From contig NZ_QMIL01000001.1 of the NCBI RefSeq assembly GCF_003316875.1, forward strand, positions 558,001 to 622,000: DNA of 64,000 nt. Reading direction: 5' to 3'. Numbering within the stretch: position 1 is the first letter of the stretch; each line of letters starts with the position of its first letter. The stretch comes from Aliidiomarina celeris. GTDB lineage: Bacteria; Pseudomonadota; Gammaproteobacteria; Enterobacterales; Alteromonadaceae. Shown here one piece after another: positions 34,860-41,780 of this stretch. The notes below the pieces were generated by a model, which was not told the DNA's origin, made no database searches, and saw only the letters and a list, made by a program, of their open reading frames with translations. The translations under genes and the position numbers were made by a program.

Positions 34860-34943
34860 GATAAAATCCTGTTCGATAAATTCTTTGTTGGTTCGGTTGG
34901 AGATAATGCCGTGCTTACGCGTATGTTCAGGTTTTGCAAAACC
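34851..34943 (-). pseudogene. Second orphan C-terminal coding remnant
   Basis: A 30-codon open stretch reads GFAKPEHTRKHGIISN then RTNKEFIEQDFIAG before TAG, which lies in a hairpin. It looks like a genuine protein end and has a stop directly upstream and no start site. It overlaps the longest possible start of the rightward GreA/B-like frame, which argues for a later start of that gene. Family not recognised. Confidence 0.35.
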
Positions 34944-34964
34944 TCAATTTGCCCAAAAAGTCCC

Positions 34965-35336
34965 ATGCTTCACGACGCTTCACTACAACTGTTGATGGAC
35001 GATTTGCAGCTCGCGACCTTACTCGATCGTTTAAAATTATCATCCACTCCACAGGCGAGCTTAGAGCGGCGCGTCAGAGTGGGCAGCTATGTCACCATAG
35101 CGTCTCCAGACTTTAAAGACACCTTCGATGTACAAATCGTTGACCCTGACCAAAGTAACCCCGTACACAGTCGGATTTCTTATTTATCTCCCCTCGGTTC
35201 GGCATTGCTTGGACTACGACTCGGTGCCGAGCTCACTGTACCGACGAGCTCCAAACCTCGTGGTAACAAGCCAACTGCCAGCACGCAGCAAAAGTGGATT
35301 ATTACCGATGTGCGTCAGCACCCAGGGAACTTTTAG
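34965..35336 (+). CDS. GreA/GreB C-terminal domain (Rnk-like) protein
   Basis: A 123-residue protein. A short N-terminal helical part (LQLLMDDLQLATLLDRLKLSS) is followed by the FKBP-like C-terminal domain of Gre factors: RVRVGSYVTIASPDFKDTFDVQIVDPDQ, ISYLSPLGSALLGLRLGAELTV. It lacks the long coiled-coil finger of GreA/GreB, as do Rnk-type regulators that bind RNA polymerase without cleavage activity. The start is uncertain: GTG 34911 has GGAG 8 bases upstream, while ATG 34965 and 34995 have poor ribosome sites. I prefer 34965 because upstream codons overlap a likely remnant on the other strand. Confidence 0.6.
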   Translation: MLHDASLQLLMDDLQLATLLDRLKLSSTPQASLERRVRVGSYVTIASPDFKDTFDVQIVDPDQSNPVHSRISYLSPLGSALLGLRLGAELTVPTSSKPRGNKPTASTQQKWIITDVRQHPGNF

Positions 35337-35353
35337 TCTAGCTATACAAAATT

Positions 35354-35377
35354 GAGGAGGGTAGCGCCATGAAGTAG
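35354..35377 (+). other. Strong ribosome site with a two-codon frame
   Basis: GAGGAGG at 35354-35360 is a near-perfect Shine-Dalgarno, 8 bases before ATG-AAG-TAG (35369-35377). It lies 17 bases past the GreA/B-like stop and 66 before the 29-residue basic gene. It may be a leader for that gene, or the damaged start of a lost gene; the +2 frame after it reads HEVASLLDVILPILAENV then stop. Confidence 0.35.
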
Positions 35378-35442
35378 CCAGCCTGTTGGATGTCATTCTG
35401 CCCATATTGGCAGAGAATGTTTAACATGTTAGAGGTGAACTC

Positions 35443-35532
35443 ATGAGTAAAGAAAAGGCGAAAAAGCCTGCACAAAAAACTTTAAAAGAAAAACGTCAGG
35501 AAAAACGAAAGAAGCAAAAATCAGAGTCATAG
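35443..35532 (+). CDS. Lysine-rich small protein, 29 residues
   Basis: The gene encodes MSKEKAKKPAQKTLKEKRQE then KRKKQKSES, about half of it Lys or Arg with no hydrophobic core. AGAGGTGA lies 4-5 bases before the ATG and an intrinsic terminator follows 26 bases after the stop, so it looks like a real expressed unit. I recall similar short MSKEKAKKPAQKTLKEK proteins in marine gammaproteobacteria, without known function. High charge suggests nucleic acid or ribosome association. Confidence 0.7.
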   Translation: MSKEKAKKPAQKTLKEKRQEKRKKQKSES

Positions 35533-35558
35533 CTCTGTTGTCGTAAACTGACACAGTC

Positions 35559-35582
35559 GGGGCTCTGCACGGAGCCCCTTTT
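35559..35582 (+). terminator. Intrinsic terminator of the 29-residue gene
   Basis: GGGGCTC pairs with GAGCCCC over a 6-base loop, followed by TTTT. It lies 26 bases past the stop codon. Confidence 0.8.
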
Positions 35583-35679
35583 CGGCCTCGCAACTGCTAA
35601 AGGCACTTCCTTCTGCACCCGCATCGAATGTTTGCCGTTAATCGCTAGTTCACATTCGCTTTGCCAGTATTTCAGTCAC

Positions 35680-36351
35680 TCACGACATACTAGAGTCGTT
35701 AAACGCCTGTTTAATGCTGTTGGCGAAGGCTACGAACTTTTCCTTCATGGTTTTCTTCACTTTCACGTCGATAGAGCTTAAAACCGACCACCCCTCAATG
35801 GTAATCATGGGCGCCTGTTTACCGCCCATGTTGGGTGCGGAATGCTCAGAGGTACTGACAAAATTGGAAATCGAGGTTGTTACGTTCACGCTTTCTGGCA
35901 CCAGAACATCGAGAGAACTTAATACATTGCGAACACGAATGGTCACATGTTGGTGCTGGAAAACCGCGTCGCTAAAATCAAGTTTAGAAGCACCGAGTAC
36001 GCCCACAACAGTGATGACACGAGGAACCACCCAAGCGCCAGTGCGCTCTCCGTTACTCAACACAGAAATTATTTTCTCATTTTCGGAATCGTTTCCGGCG
36101 CGGTCATTTTTAGCCAGGTAATGTGGCGTAAATTGTTTATCCTTGTAGGTGTCATACTGGCTATCGGCTTCCATCGGTAAGTCTTCTACTAGCGCAAGCA
36201 ATTCAGCGTGAACATTACTTGCGCTCGCTTCGTCGAGACGTCGTTCAAAGGCTTCCGAAGAAATAACCCCGTGGCTGTAATTCACGATCAGTTTGTCTAT
36301 ACACTCTTCGCGCACCTGTTCGATAGGTCGGTCTTCTAATTTTACTGGCAT
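35680..36351 (-). CDS. LiaF-like protein with SHOCT-like N-terminal domain
   Basis: A 223-residue protein without obvious membrane segments. The N-terminal part RPIEQVREECIDKLIVNYSHGVISSEAFERRLDEA resembles the DUF1707/SHOCT-like module. The C-terminal half (ISVLSNGERTGAWVVPRVITVVGVLGASKLDFSDAVF... VLSSLDVLVPESVNV... ISIDV) has the right-handed beta repeats of the LiaF C-terminal domain, annotated as cell-wall-active antibiotic response protein. LiaF restrains LiaRS in Bacillus; no such kinase is adjacent here. The start at 36351 follows GAGGAAA. Confidence 0.7.
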   Translation of the reverse strand: MPVKLEDRPIEQVREECIDKLIVNYSHGVISSEAFERRLDEASASNVHAELLALVEDLPMEADSQYDTYKDKQFTPHYLAKNDRAGNDSENEKIISVLSNGERTGAWVVPRVITVVGVLGASKLDFSDAVFQHQHVTIRVRNVLSSLDVLVPESVNVTTSISNFVSTSEHSAPNMGGKQAPMITIEGWSVLSSIDVKVKKTMKEKFVAFANSIKQAFNDSSMS

Positions 36352-36730
36352 GAGCTTTTCCTCTAAGGCGTTCAATTATTGTAGTGGTGCTGAATCCTTT
36401 TGGCGATAGGCGTTCTTACAGTTAGCGCAACAGCATCAGCGTCGATAAATTCTTAGGTCAACAGAAGCAAGATTCGCGCCTATTACAAAAACCATAAATT
36501 TCAATCATTTAGAGAAACAAGGGGTTATTTAGAGTAGTGATTTAGGCTATTTTTTAGCAAAATCCACGTAAACCTTGGCCCAATCGGGTGGGGAAACAAG
36601 TGGTTTAAACATTTTCACGTGATTGTGCCATTTGCTTCAACGCTTCAAGTAAGTTTTTCTGCCTTTTGCTCTAAGTGCTTTGACATAGCTGGGCCTATGC
36701 AAAATAGGCCCACTTCGTATAACTCATAGC
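36352..36730. other. Gene-free stretch with coding remnant and hairpin
   Basis: No intact gene was found in these 379 bases. On the minus strand at 36547-36636, 29 codons are open and read SKWHNHVKMFKPLVS then PPDWAKVYVDFAKK before TAG, resembling the end of a real protein. At 36691-36711 GGGCCTA and TAGGCCC form a 7-base hairpin with a 7-base loop, 20 bases past the stop of the MBL-fold gene, without a T run. The rest is A/T-rich and contains no obvious feature. It probably marks the far edge of the disturbed region behind ssrA. Confidence 0.5.
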
Positions 36731-37837
36731 TTAAAGTGCCACTGCGTCGCCTTCGTTAAGCAAATACAAAGGAACTTGGCTCTCTAGCCGCTCATGCATG
36801 TTCAACAGCCGAATGAGTGGCGCGTGTGAGGAATGATCGCCCATTTGCCAACTGGCATTGCCATACCCCCATGGAATCATAACCTTACAATTTAGCTCCT
36901 CGGCCGCTACTAATGCGTCTTCTGGGGTAGTGTGCACATAGCGGTACCACCCGCCGTGTTTTTCGTGGTGATACGACGCAATAGGAATTAAACACACATC
37001 AATGTCGCCATAGTGCCGCTGAATGCTTTTAAAGTGATCGGAATACCCTGTGTCGCCCGCATAAAATAATGTATTGCCCTCATGCTCCAGTATCCAACCA
37101 CCCCACAACGCCTGCTCGTCGTCGTTATAGATAAACGGAATCCACACTCGGCTATTAAAATGATGCGCAGGCACTGCATGCACCGTGGTTTCCTTCATTT
37201 GCACCTTGGTAAACCAGTCCATCTCGTACACTGAAAGTCCTAATTTCGGTAAGTACGGCGCGGTGTCTAAATGCACAAAATAGGTTGGCGCATTTCCCAA
37301 AAACCGAATGTCGCGTTTACTAAAATGGTCGTAATGCAGGTGGGAATAAAGCACCGCGTCTATCTTTTCACGTTGCTCCTCTGGCAACCATTCGGGCTGC
37401 GCTCGCTTATGCCCGCCGGTTATACGAAAGGCGAAATCTATCGGTTGGTCGAATCCGTCTGACACCGGATCAATAAAGAATTGTTGTTGATCTGGTGTGG
37501 TAATCAAGAAGGTCGCGTGCCCTAACCAATGCACCTCAAATCCGGTGTCGAGGCCAGGCTGCTTGTTTTCTCCAACAAACCGACACTGTTCGCCGTGCCC
37601 GCTTTCGCGTTCGCTTTCGCACGCCACTAACGCGTGCGGCTGATAACACTGCTCGGTACAGGTAAGCGGGTATTGCGCTCTTTTTGGAAATAAATTTTCA
37701 TATCGACCGTCGTGAGCTTTTTGCGTTGCGCCCTCGGCAGGCACAACCCGCGTTATGTTATTTGGGCTTCCTATTAACGAACAGGCCGGTAATACTAAAC
37801 TCACCACAATAAGGAAAAACACGCTTCTTAATTTCAT
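36731..37837 (-). CDS. MBL-fold metallohydrolase lipoprotein
   Basis: A 368-residue exported lipoprotein (lipobox LVLPAC, Cys near residue 19). The mature part has a metallo-beta-lactamase fold: VHWLGHATFLITT, then the metal motif SHLHYDHFSKRD, VPAHHFNSR, the later ligand GDTGYSDHF and a C-terminal IPWGYGNASWQMGDHS. This arrangement matches the NAPE-PLD/UlaG-like group rather than antibiotic lactamases. A cysteine-rich insert (LTCTEQCYQPHALVACES) near the N-terminus is unusual and may form disulfides. It is a single leftward gene, divergent from the PnuC-like gene. Confidence 0.85.
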   Translation of the reverse strand: MKLRSVFFLIVVSLVLPACSLIGSPNNITRVVPAEGATQKAHDGRYENLFPKRAQYPLTCTEQCYQPHALVACESERESGHGEQCRFVGENKQPGLDTGFEVHWLGHATFLITTPDQQQFFIDPVSDGFDQPIDFAFRITGGHKRAQPEWLPEEQREKIDAVLYSHLHYDHFSKRDIRFLGNAPTYFVHLDTAPYLPKLGLSVYEMDWFTKVQMKETTVHAVPAHHFNSRVWIPFIYNDDEQALWGGWILEHEGNTLFYAGDTGYSDHFKSIQRHYGDIDVCLIPIASYHHEKHGGWYRYVHTTPEDALVAAEELNCKVMIPWGYGNASWQMGDHSSHAPLIRLLNMHERLESQVPLYLLNEGDAVAL

Positions 37838-37918
37838 TTTTAGTTCAAACCTTTTTATTTTTTACGTAAAACAAGCGCTGCACCCTAGAAGCAACCACTC
37901 GCGAGCCGTGCGTACTGA

Positions 37919-37970
37919 CTTAAAAGAGCGGCTTAAAAGAACGGCTTAAAAGGGCGGGTTAGAAAAGCGG
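37919..37970. repeat. Four tandem 13-bp repeats
   Basis: Three near-identical units (CTTAAAAGAGCGG, CTTAAAAGAACGG, CTTAAAAGGGCGG) and one diverged unit (GTTAGAAAAGCGG) lie head to tail, followed by GTTATACT, whose TATACT resembles a -10 box. They sit in the 199-base gap between divergent genes, 67 bases before the PnuC-like ATG. They may be regulatory sites or slipped-strand repeats. Confidence 0.75.
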
Positions 37971-38036
37971 GTTATACTAACGCAGTCTTTCTGTTACACA
38001 TAAGAAAACCGTTCCTCAATAGAAAAAGGCAAACCA

Positions 38037-38801
38037 ATGAAGGTTTTGAACAACATAATAGGCCCATGGCAAAAACCTTGGGCAGTTACCTGGTTCCTCT
38101 GCGGTGCACTGGCACTTGGTATAGGGTTTTGGGTGAGCACCGAGCGTACCGGGCTCGACCTTTTTATGCTTGTTGTTGCACTTGTCGGGTTGGTTTGCGT
38201 GCTGGCCTTGGCGTTTCGTCGAAATACTGCGGGGAATGGGCTCGGCATGCTCGCCAATATAGGTGAAGTGGTGGCACAAGGCCGCAGTGGCGCTACGGGA
38301 TTGATGCTTGCGCCGCTCTTCTACTTTGCAACCCACCTGTACGGATTTTTTGCTTGGCGCCGCGCGCAAGATGAGTACGGCCGCATGACACCGCGCAAAG
38401 CCGGAGTTTTGGTTTGGCTCATCAGCGGCGCTTTTATTGCGCTCGGTTTGGCCATTTTTCCGTGGCTCAATACGCAACTCCAGCAGTTCAGCTTTATTCC
38501 AGCCGGCAACGAGATTGCGCTTCGCCTCGCATTTGTTGAGATCAGTTGGTACCAAATTAACGTACTGGCTTTCGTGTTGGGCGTTACCGCGCAAACCACC
38601 ATGATTTTACGCTATGCCATTAGTTGGACCTTATGGATCATCGTCAACTTCGTGTGGCTCGCTGTGAATGTAGCCAACAACAACACTATTTTCGCAATAC
38701 AAACTATGATTTACCAAGTTAATGCCATTATTGCCTTGTATGCGTGGTGGCAGTCCACAACAACCGTAAATCAAAAACCACAAGTCAAACACCATAATTA
38801 A
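38037..38801 (+). CDS. PnuC-like membrane transporter
   Basis: A 254-residue inner-membrane protein with seven or eight hydrophobic segments. The C-terminal half (SWTLWIIVNFVWLAVNVANNNTIFAIQTMIYQVNAIIALYAWW) matches the PnuC nicotinamide riboside transporter signature of Trp and Asn residues, and an internal FFAWRRAQDEYGRM resembles its cytoplasmic loop. PnuC proteins import vitamin B3 ribosides by facilitated diffusion; relatives carry thiamine or riboflavin. No NadR gene or riboswitch was seen nearby, so the vitamin is undetermined. It is followed 19 bases on by the MAPEG gene. Confidence 0.65.
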   Translation: MKVLNNIIGPWQKPWAVTWFLCGALALGIGFWVSTERTGLDLFMLVVALVGLVCVLALAFRRNTAGNGLGMLANIGEVVAQGRSGATGLMLAPLFYFATHLYGFFAWRRAQDEYGRMTPRKAGVLVWLISGAFIALGLAIFPWLNTQLQQFSFIPAGNEIALRLAFVEISWYQINVLAFVLGVTAQTTMILRYAISWTLWIIVNFVWLAVNVANNNTIFAIQTMIYQVNAIIALYAWWQSTTTVNQKPQVKHHN

Positions 38802-38820
38802 AAAACAATAAGGACCCACT

Positions 38821-39210
38821 ATGAGCCATTTATTTACCGCGTTATTTATTGCCATGTTACTGCCATTTTTAGCAAAATTGCCGTTAATTAAAGCCATGAA
38901 TAACGAAAAAGGCGGCTACGACAACAACAATCCCCGTGCCCAACAGCGGGCTTTGAAAGGCTTCGGCGAGCGCGCGAACGCTGCTCACTATAACAGCTTC
39001 GAAGCATTAGCTATTTTCGCCCCTGCCGTGCTCGCAGTTGCCGTACTCGGCCAAGTCGACACTACCGCCATTGCGCTCGCCTACACTTTTGTCGTAGCTC
39101 GCGTTGTATTTCTTATTTGCTACTGGACCGATAAAGCCACCCTGCGTTCACTCGTGTGGGCAGTGAGCATGATTGCAGCTTTTGTAATGATGGGCCGCGC
39201 CATTTGGTAA
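38821..39210 (+). CDS. MAPEG-family membrane protein
   Basis: A 129-residue protein with four hydrophobic helices. The MAPEG mark is the first loop, NNPRAQQRALKGFGERANAAHYNSFEALAIFAPAVL, with conserved Arg, Glu/Asn and Glu residues. Human members are glutathione-dependent enzymes, while bacterial MAPEG proteins mostly lack known substrates. AAGGA stands 6 bases before the ATG. It may be co-transcribed with the upstream PnuC-like gene. Confidence 0.88.
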   Translation: MSHLFTALFIAMLLPFLAKLPLIKAMNNEKGGYDNNNPRAQQRALKGFGERANAAHYNSFEALAIFAPAVLAVAVLGQVDTTAIALAYTFVVARVVFLICYWTDKATLRSLVWAVSMIAAFVMMGRAIW

Positions 39211-39299
39211 ACGCTTTGTTGATCCGCGTCAAAGCATAGAACTGAAACAGCACGTACCATAGATTCATAGCCTATTCGGTGACCTACCAAGGAGATGTT

Positions 39300-39428
39300 A
39301 TGAATCTATTTGCTGAGTTCTTTCGCGACCCTGTGCTGTTTTTTTCATTCACAGGTCTCGCTGTTTTATTTGGTATTTGCGCGTTTTATGTCATTTACTT
39401 TATTCGCAAAACGAACGCCGGCGAGTGA
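39300..39428 (+). CDS. Single-span membrane peptide (DUF3149-like)
   Basis: A 42-residue product, MNLFAEFFRDPVLFFSFTG followed by LAVLFGICAFYVIYFIRKTN and AGE. It has one long hydrophobic helix and a short basic tail. AAGGAG 5 bases before the ATG is a strong ribosome site. The xxDPVxLxSFxGLAxLxGIxxFYVxYF pattern resembles what is annotated as DUF3149. Function is unknown. It lies alone between the MAPEG and DCC genes. Confidence 0.7.
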   Translation: MNLFAEFFRDPVLFFSFTGLAVLFGICAFYVIYFIRKTNAGE

Positions 39429-39527
39429 ACTATAGCGGCTCTGCACGCGTAAACTATAACACTCCCCCACGTTGTTGTGGTTTACGCAATTTGCGAAAAC
39501 ATTTGCGAAAATAAAAGGCAGAGTAAA

Positions 39528-39920
39528 ATGCGCACCCCAAAACTCACTATATTTTACGACGGCGGATGCCCGCTTTGTGTTCGCGAAATGAAACATCTCA
39601 AGCGGCTTGATCAGAACGGTAAAATGGCATTTGAAGACATTCTTGCCGCCGATTTTGAAGCCCGCTTTCCGCATGTAAGTATTGAAAATGCTAATCGTAT
39701 TTTGCATGGCATGAACGGCAATGGCGTTATGCTGTATGGCCTCGACGTAACCCATGCGGCGTGGTCTTTAGTAGGCCGAGGCTGGCTCACAGCACCGATG
39801 CGCTGGCCATTAATTCGCTGGGTTGCCGACAAAGTGTATCTGTGGTTTGCCAGAAACCGCTACACAGTATCTAAGGTGCTTACTGGCAAGGCACGCTGCG
39901 AGCAATGCTCAATCGACTGA
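39528..39920 (+). CDS. DCC/DUF393 thiol-disulfide family protein
   Basis: A 130-residue soluble protein. The N-terminus LTIFYDGGCPLCVREMKHL carries the family DxxCxxC motif, resembling a thioredoxin-fold redox site. WLTAPMRWPLIRWVADKVYLWFARNRYTVSKVL is the conserved C-terminal part, ending with two further cysteines (CEQC). It is presumed to be a redox protein without a defined partner. ATG 39528 is chosen over an upstream frame extension that lies in non-coding-like sequence. Confidence 0.85.
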   Translation: MRTPKLTIFYDGGCPLCVREMKHLKRLDQNGKMAFEDILAADFEARFPHVSIENANRILHGMNGNGVMLYGLDVTHAAWSLVGRGWLTAPMRWPLIRWVADKVYLWFARNRYTVSKVLTGKARCEQCSID

Positions 39921-40023
39921 TTGCGCATAATACTTTCTCAGCACTTTTCAAACTCAATACTATACGCCAGCGGCTTTTTTTATTAACGTACGGCTTTATT
40001 TCATTTTTTCAATAGAGTTCATT

Positions 40024-41706
40024 GTGAATCGTTTCTTATCAGCAGCCGCGGCTGTCTTGTTTTTCTCGCTTTCGTGCATGCTTTCCTGGTTACCTGCTGC
40101 GCAGGCACAGTCATACAACGTAGACGCACTTTCTCACGCGGTTGTACAAGTGGAGGTGCCCGACGGCGCTGGCTCCGGCACGCTCGTTATTCAGAACAAT
40201 AAAGCTTACGTATTCACCAACCGCCATGTTGTAGAAAATTACCACACAGCTACCATAGCCGTATTACTCGACGTTACCGAGCCCGCAGTTACGCTCTTCA
40301 ATGCCGAGTTACGCGGTTTTTCACTTAATTACGACTTTGCCTATTTAGAGCTAACGCAATACATTGAAAACCCTGAACAACCCGAGCCTTTTCAAATCAG
40401 TCGGCTAAAAGAAGGCCGCTACGGCTTTTCTTTGCCAGCATTGCCGTTAAACGCGGGTTTAGACGTAGGCCGGGGTGAAAACATTGCTATTTTTGGTTAC
40501 CCAGGCCTGTTAGACAGTGAATTGGTGTACACCACGGGCATTATTGCCTCGCTGCAATACGGCACACTCAACGACCAGCGCATACCCATGTGGTATCGAA
40601 CCAGCGCGGAAATGTCTCCCGGAAACAGTGGTGGTTTAGCGGTCAACAGCCAAGGTCAGTTTATTGGCATTCCTACCAATATTGCCCAGGAGCATGAAAC
40701 CGGCGGCCGGCTCGGGAATTTGCTCGCTCTGCCCTTCGCCCTTGCGCTCATGCAAGATGAAACGGAAATGACCACAGACTGGGCGCTTTATCGTAGCACC
40801 CACGACCTTGAGCTGACACCGGCTGCAGAGCCTGCTTATGGAGTGCTCAGCGCCAACAACAGCGCATTGGCGAGCGGTGCGACCACGCAAATAACCGCTG
40901 GCGGCAACGTATTGGTGAATTACCTTGGCGAACAATGCGCGGGTTATGCCGCAAATGCTCCCGACTACCGCGTAAACCTAAGCGAATTACAGAGCGTCTT
41001 GAGCGTCCAATTCGAGGCGACGAATCAGGGCGACGACACCACCCTGATTGTGCAAGACCCTGCTGGGCTGTGGCATTGTAATGACGATTTTAACCAGCTT
41101 AACCCCGCACTGAGTATCCACGACGCAGAACCGGGCAGCTATTCAATATGGGTGGCAAGTTATACTGAAGGAAACTTCTATAACGGTACACTCACCTTGT
41201 CGAACCGTGAGCTTCGTAACCATAGTCATAACCATTCGACTATTGTCGAGCAGGTCTTTACCGTCGACAACAGTGCACAACTTACCTTAGAAGCTGAGCC
41301 TCGTTTTGGCTCCTCAAGTCTTCATCACGACATTGAGCCCCGTCAAGTGCGCGTTGCAAGTAATGCCGGTGGCGTGGTGAATATGGCGAATCAGCCAATG
41401 AGTGAATGCGGCGGCTACGCGGGTGCGGCAGCAAACTACAGCGTGAGCTGGCAGTCGAACAGCAAGCCCCTATTTATGCGGTTTATTAGCAATTCGGCCA
41501 GCGACGACCCTATGCTTTACGTGCTCACCCCCACAGGTGAATGGTACTGCAACGACGACGCAAATAGCGAAACCCTGCAACCTGAACTAGTACTTAAAAC
41601 TGCCCCAGCGGGTCTTTATCGTATTTGGGTGGGTACTTTTCAAGAAGGCGCAGAGTTACAAGGCCATTTAATAATCAGCAGCGAACATCAACCGTTAAAT
41701 CAATAG
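40024..41706 (+). CDS. Secreted trypsin-like serine protease with duplicated C-terminal domain
   Basis: A 560-residue exported protease. A signal peptide (to about residue 29, PAAQAQS) is followed by a trypsin/DegP-like domain with catalytic His68 (FTNRHVV), Asp104 (YDFAYL) and Ser202 (SPGNSGG). The C-terminal part holds two similar domains, about residues 300-395 and 450-555; each starts with CxGYA and includes Y-x-V, then a WxCNDD block and YxIWV. They resemble pre-peptidase C-terminal domains, which often help secretion or substrate binding. The start codon is GTG. The protein looks monomeric and extracellular. The target is unknown. Confidence 0.85.
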   Translation: MNRFLSAAAAVLFFSLSCMLSWLPAAQAQSYNVDALSHAVVQVEVPDGAGSGTLVIQNNKAYVFTNRHVVENYHTATIAVLLDVTEPAVTLFNAELRGFSLNYDFAYLELTQYIENPEQPEPFQISRLKEGRYGFSLPALPLNAGLDVGRGENIAIFGYPGLLDSELVYTTGIIASLQYGTLNDQRIPMWYRTSAEMSPGNSGGLAVNSQGQFIGIPTNIAQEHETGGRLGNLLALPFALALMQDETEMTTDWALYRSTHDLELTPAAEPAYGVLSANNSALASGATTQITAGGNVLVNYLGEQCAGYAANAPDYRVNLSELQSVLSVQFEATNQGDDTTLIVQDPAGLWHCNDDFNQLNPALSIHDAEPGSYSIWVASYTEGNFYNGTLTLSNRELRNHSHNHSTIVEQVFTVDNSAQLTLEAEPRFGSSSLHHDIEPRQVRVASNAGGVVNMANQPMSECGGYAGAAANYSVSWQSNSKPLFMRFISNSASDDPMLYVLTPTGEWYCNDDANSETLQPELVLKTAPAGLYRIWVGTFQEGAELQGHLIISSEHQPLNQ

Positions 41707-41710
41707 CGCG

Positions 41711-41731
41711 TGCCGACATCAGTTGTCGGCA
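41711..41731 (+). terminator. Hairpin after protease gene
   Basis: TGCCGAC and GTCGGCA pair over a 7-base loop, starting 5 bases past the protease stop. There is no T run, so it is a weak terminator or a 3'-end stabiliser. Confidence 0.4.
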
Positions 41732-41780
41732 GCTGTGTTACCTTATGCCGTTAAGAACATAAACCGTTTAAGGGGCTCAC

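Noticed and set aside
34760-34966. 68-residue minus-strand frame starting MGLFGQIEVLQNLN
   Set aside because: It runs across the hairpin and the better orphan remnant in another frame, has no ribosome site and no domain-like pattern.
35214-35405. 63-residue minus-strand frame over the GreA/B-like gene end
   Set aside because: No ribosome site or domain pattern and it is antisense to a recognisable domain.
33109-36730. Complete genomic island integrated at ssrA
   Set aside because: There is no integrase and only a 12-base candidate repeat. The region is better described as a degraded accessory stretch.
37919-37970. Tandem repeats as a small CRISPR array
   Set aside because: Units are only 13 bases with no spacers, and no cas gene is present.
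41711-41731. Hairpin as a riboswitch upstream of rmuC
   Set aside because: It is a single simple stem right after the protease stop, without conserved aptamer structure.
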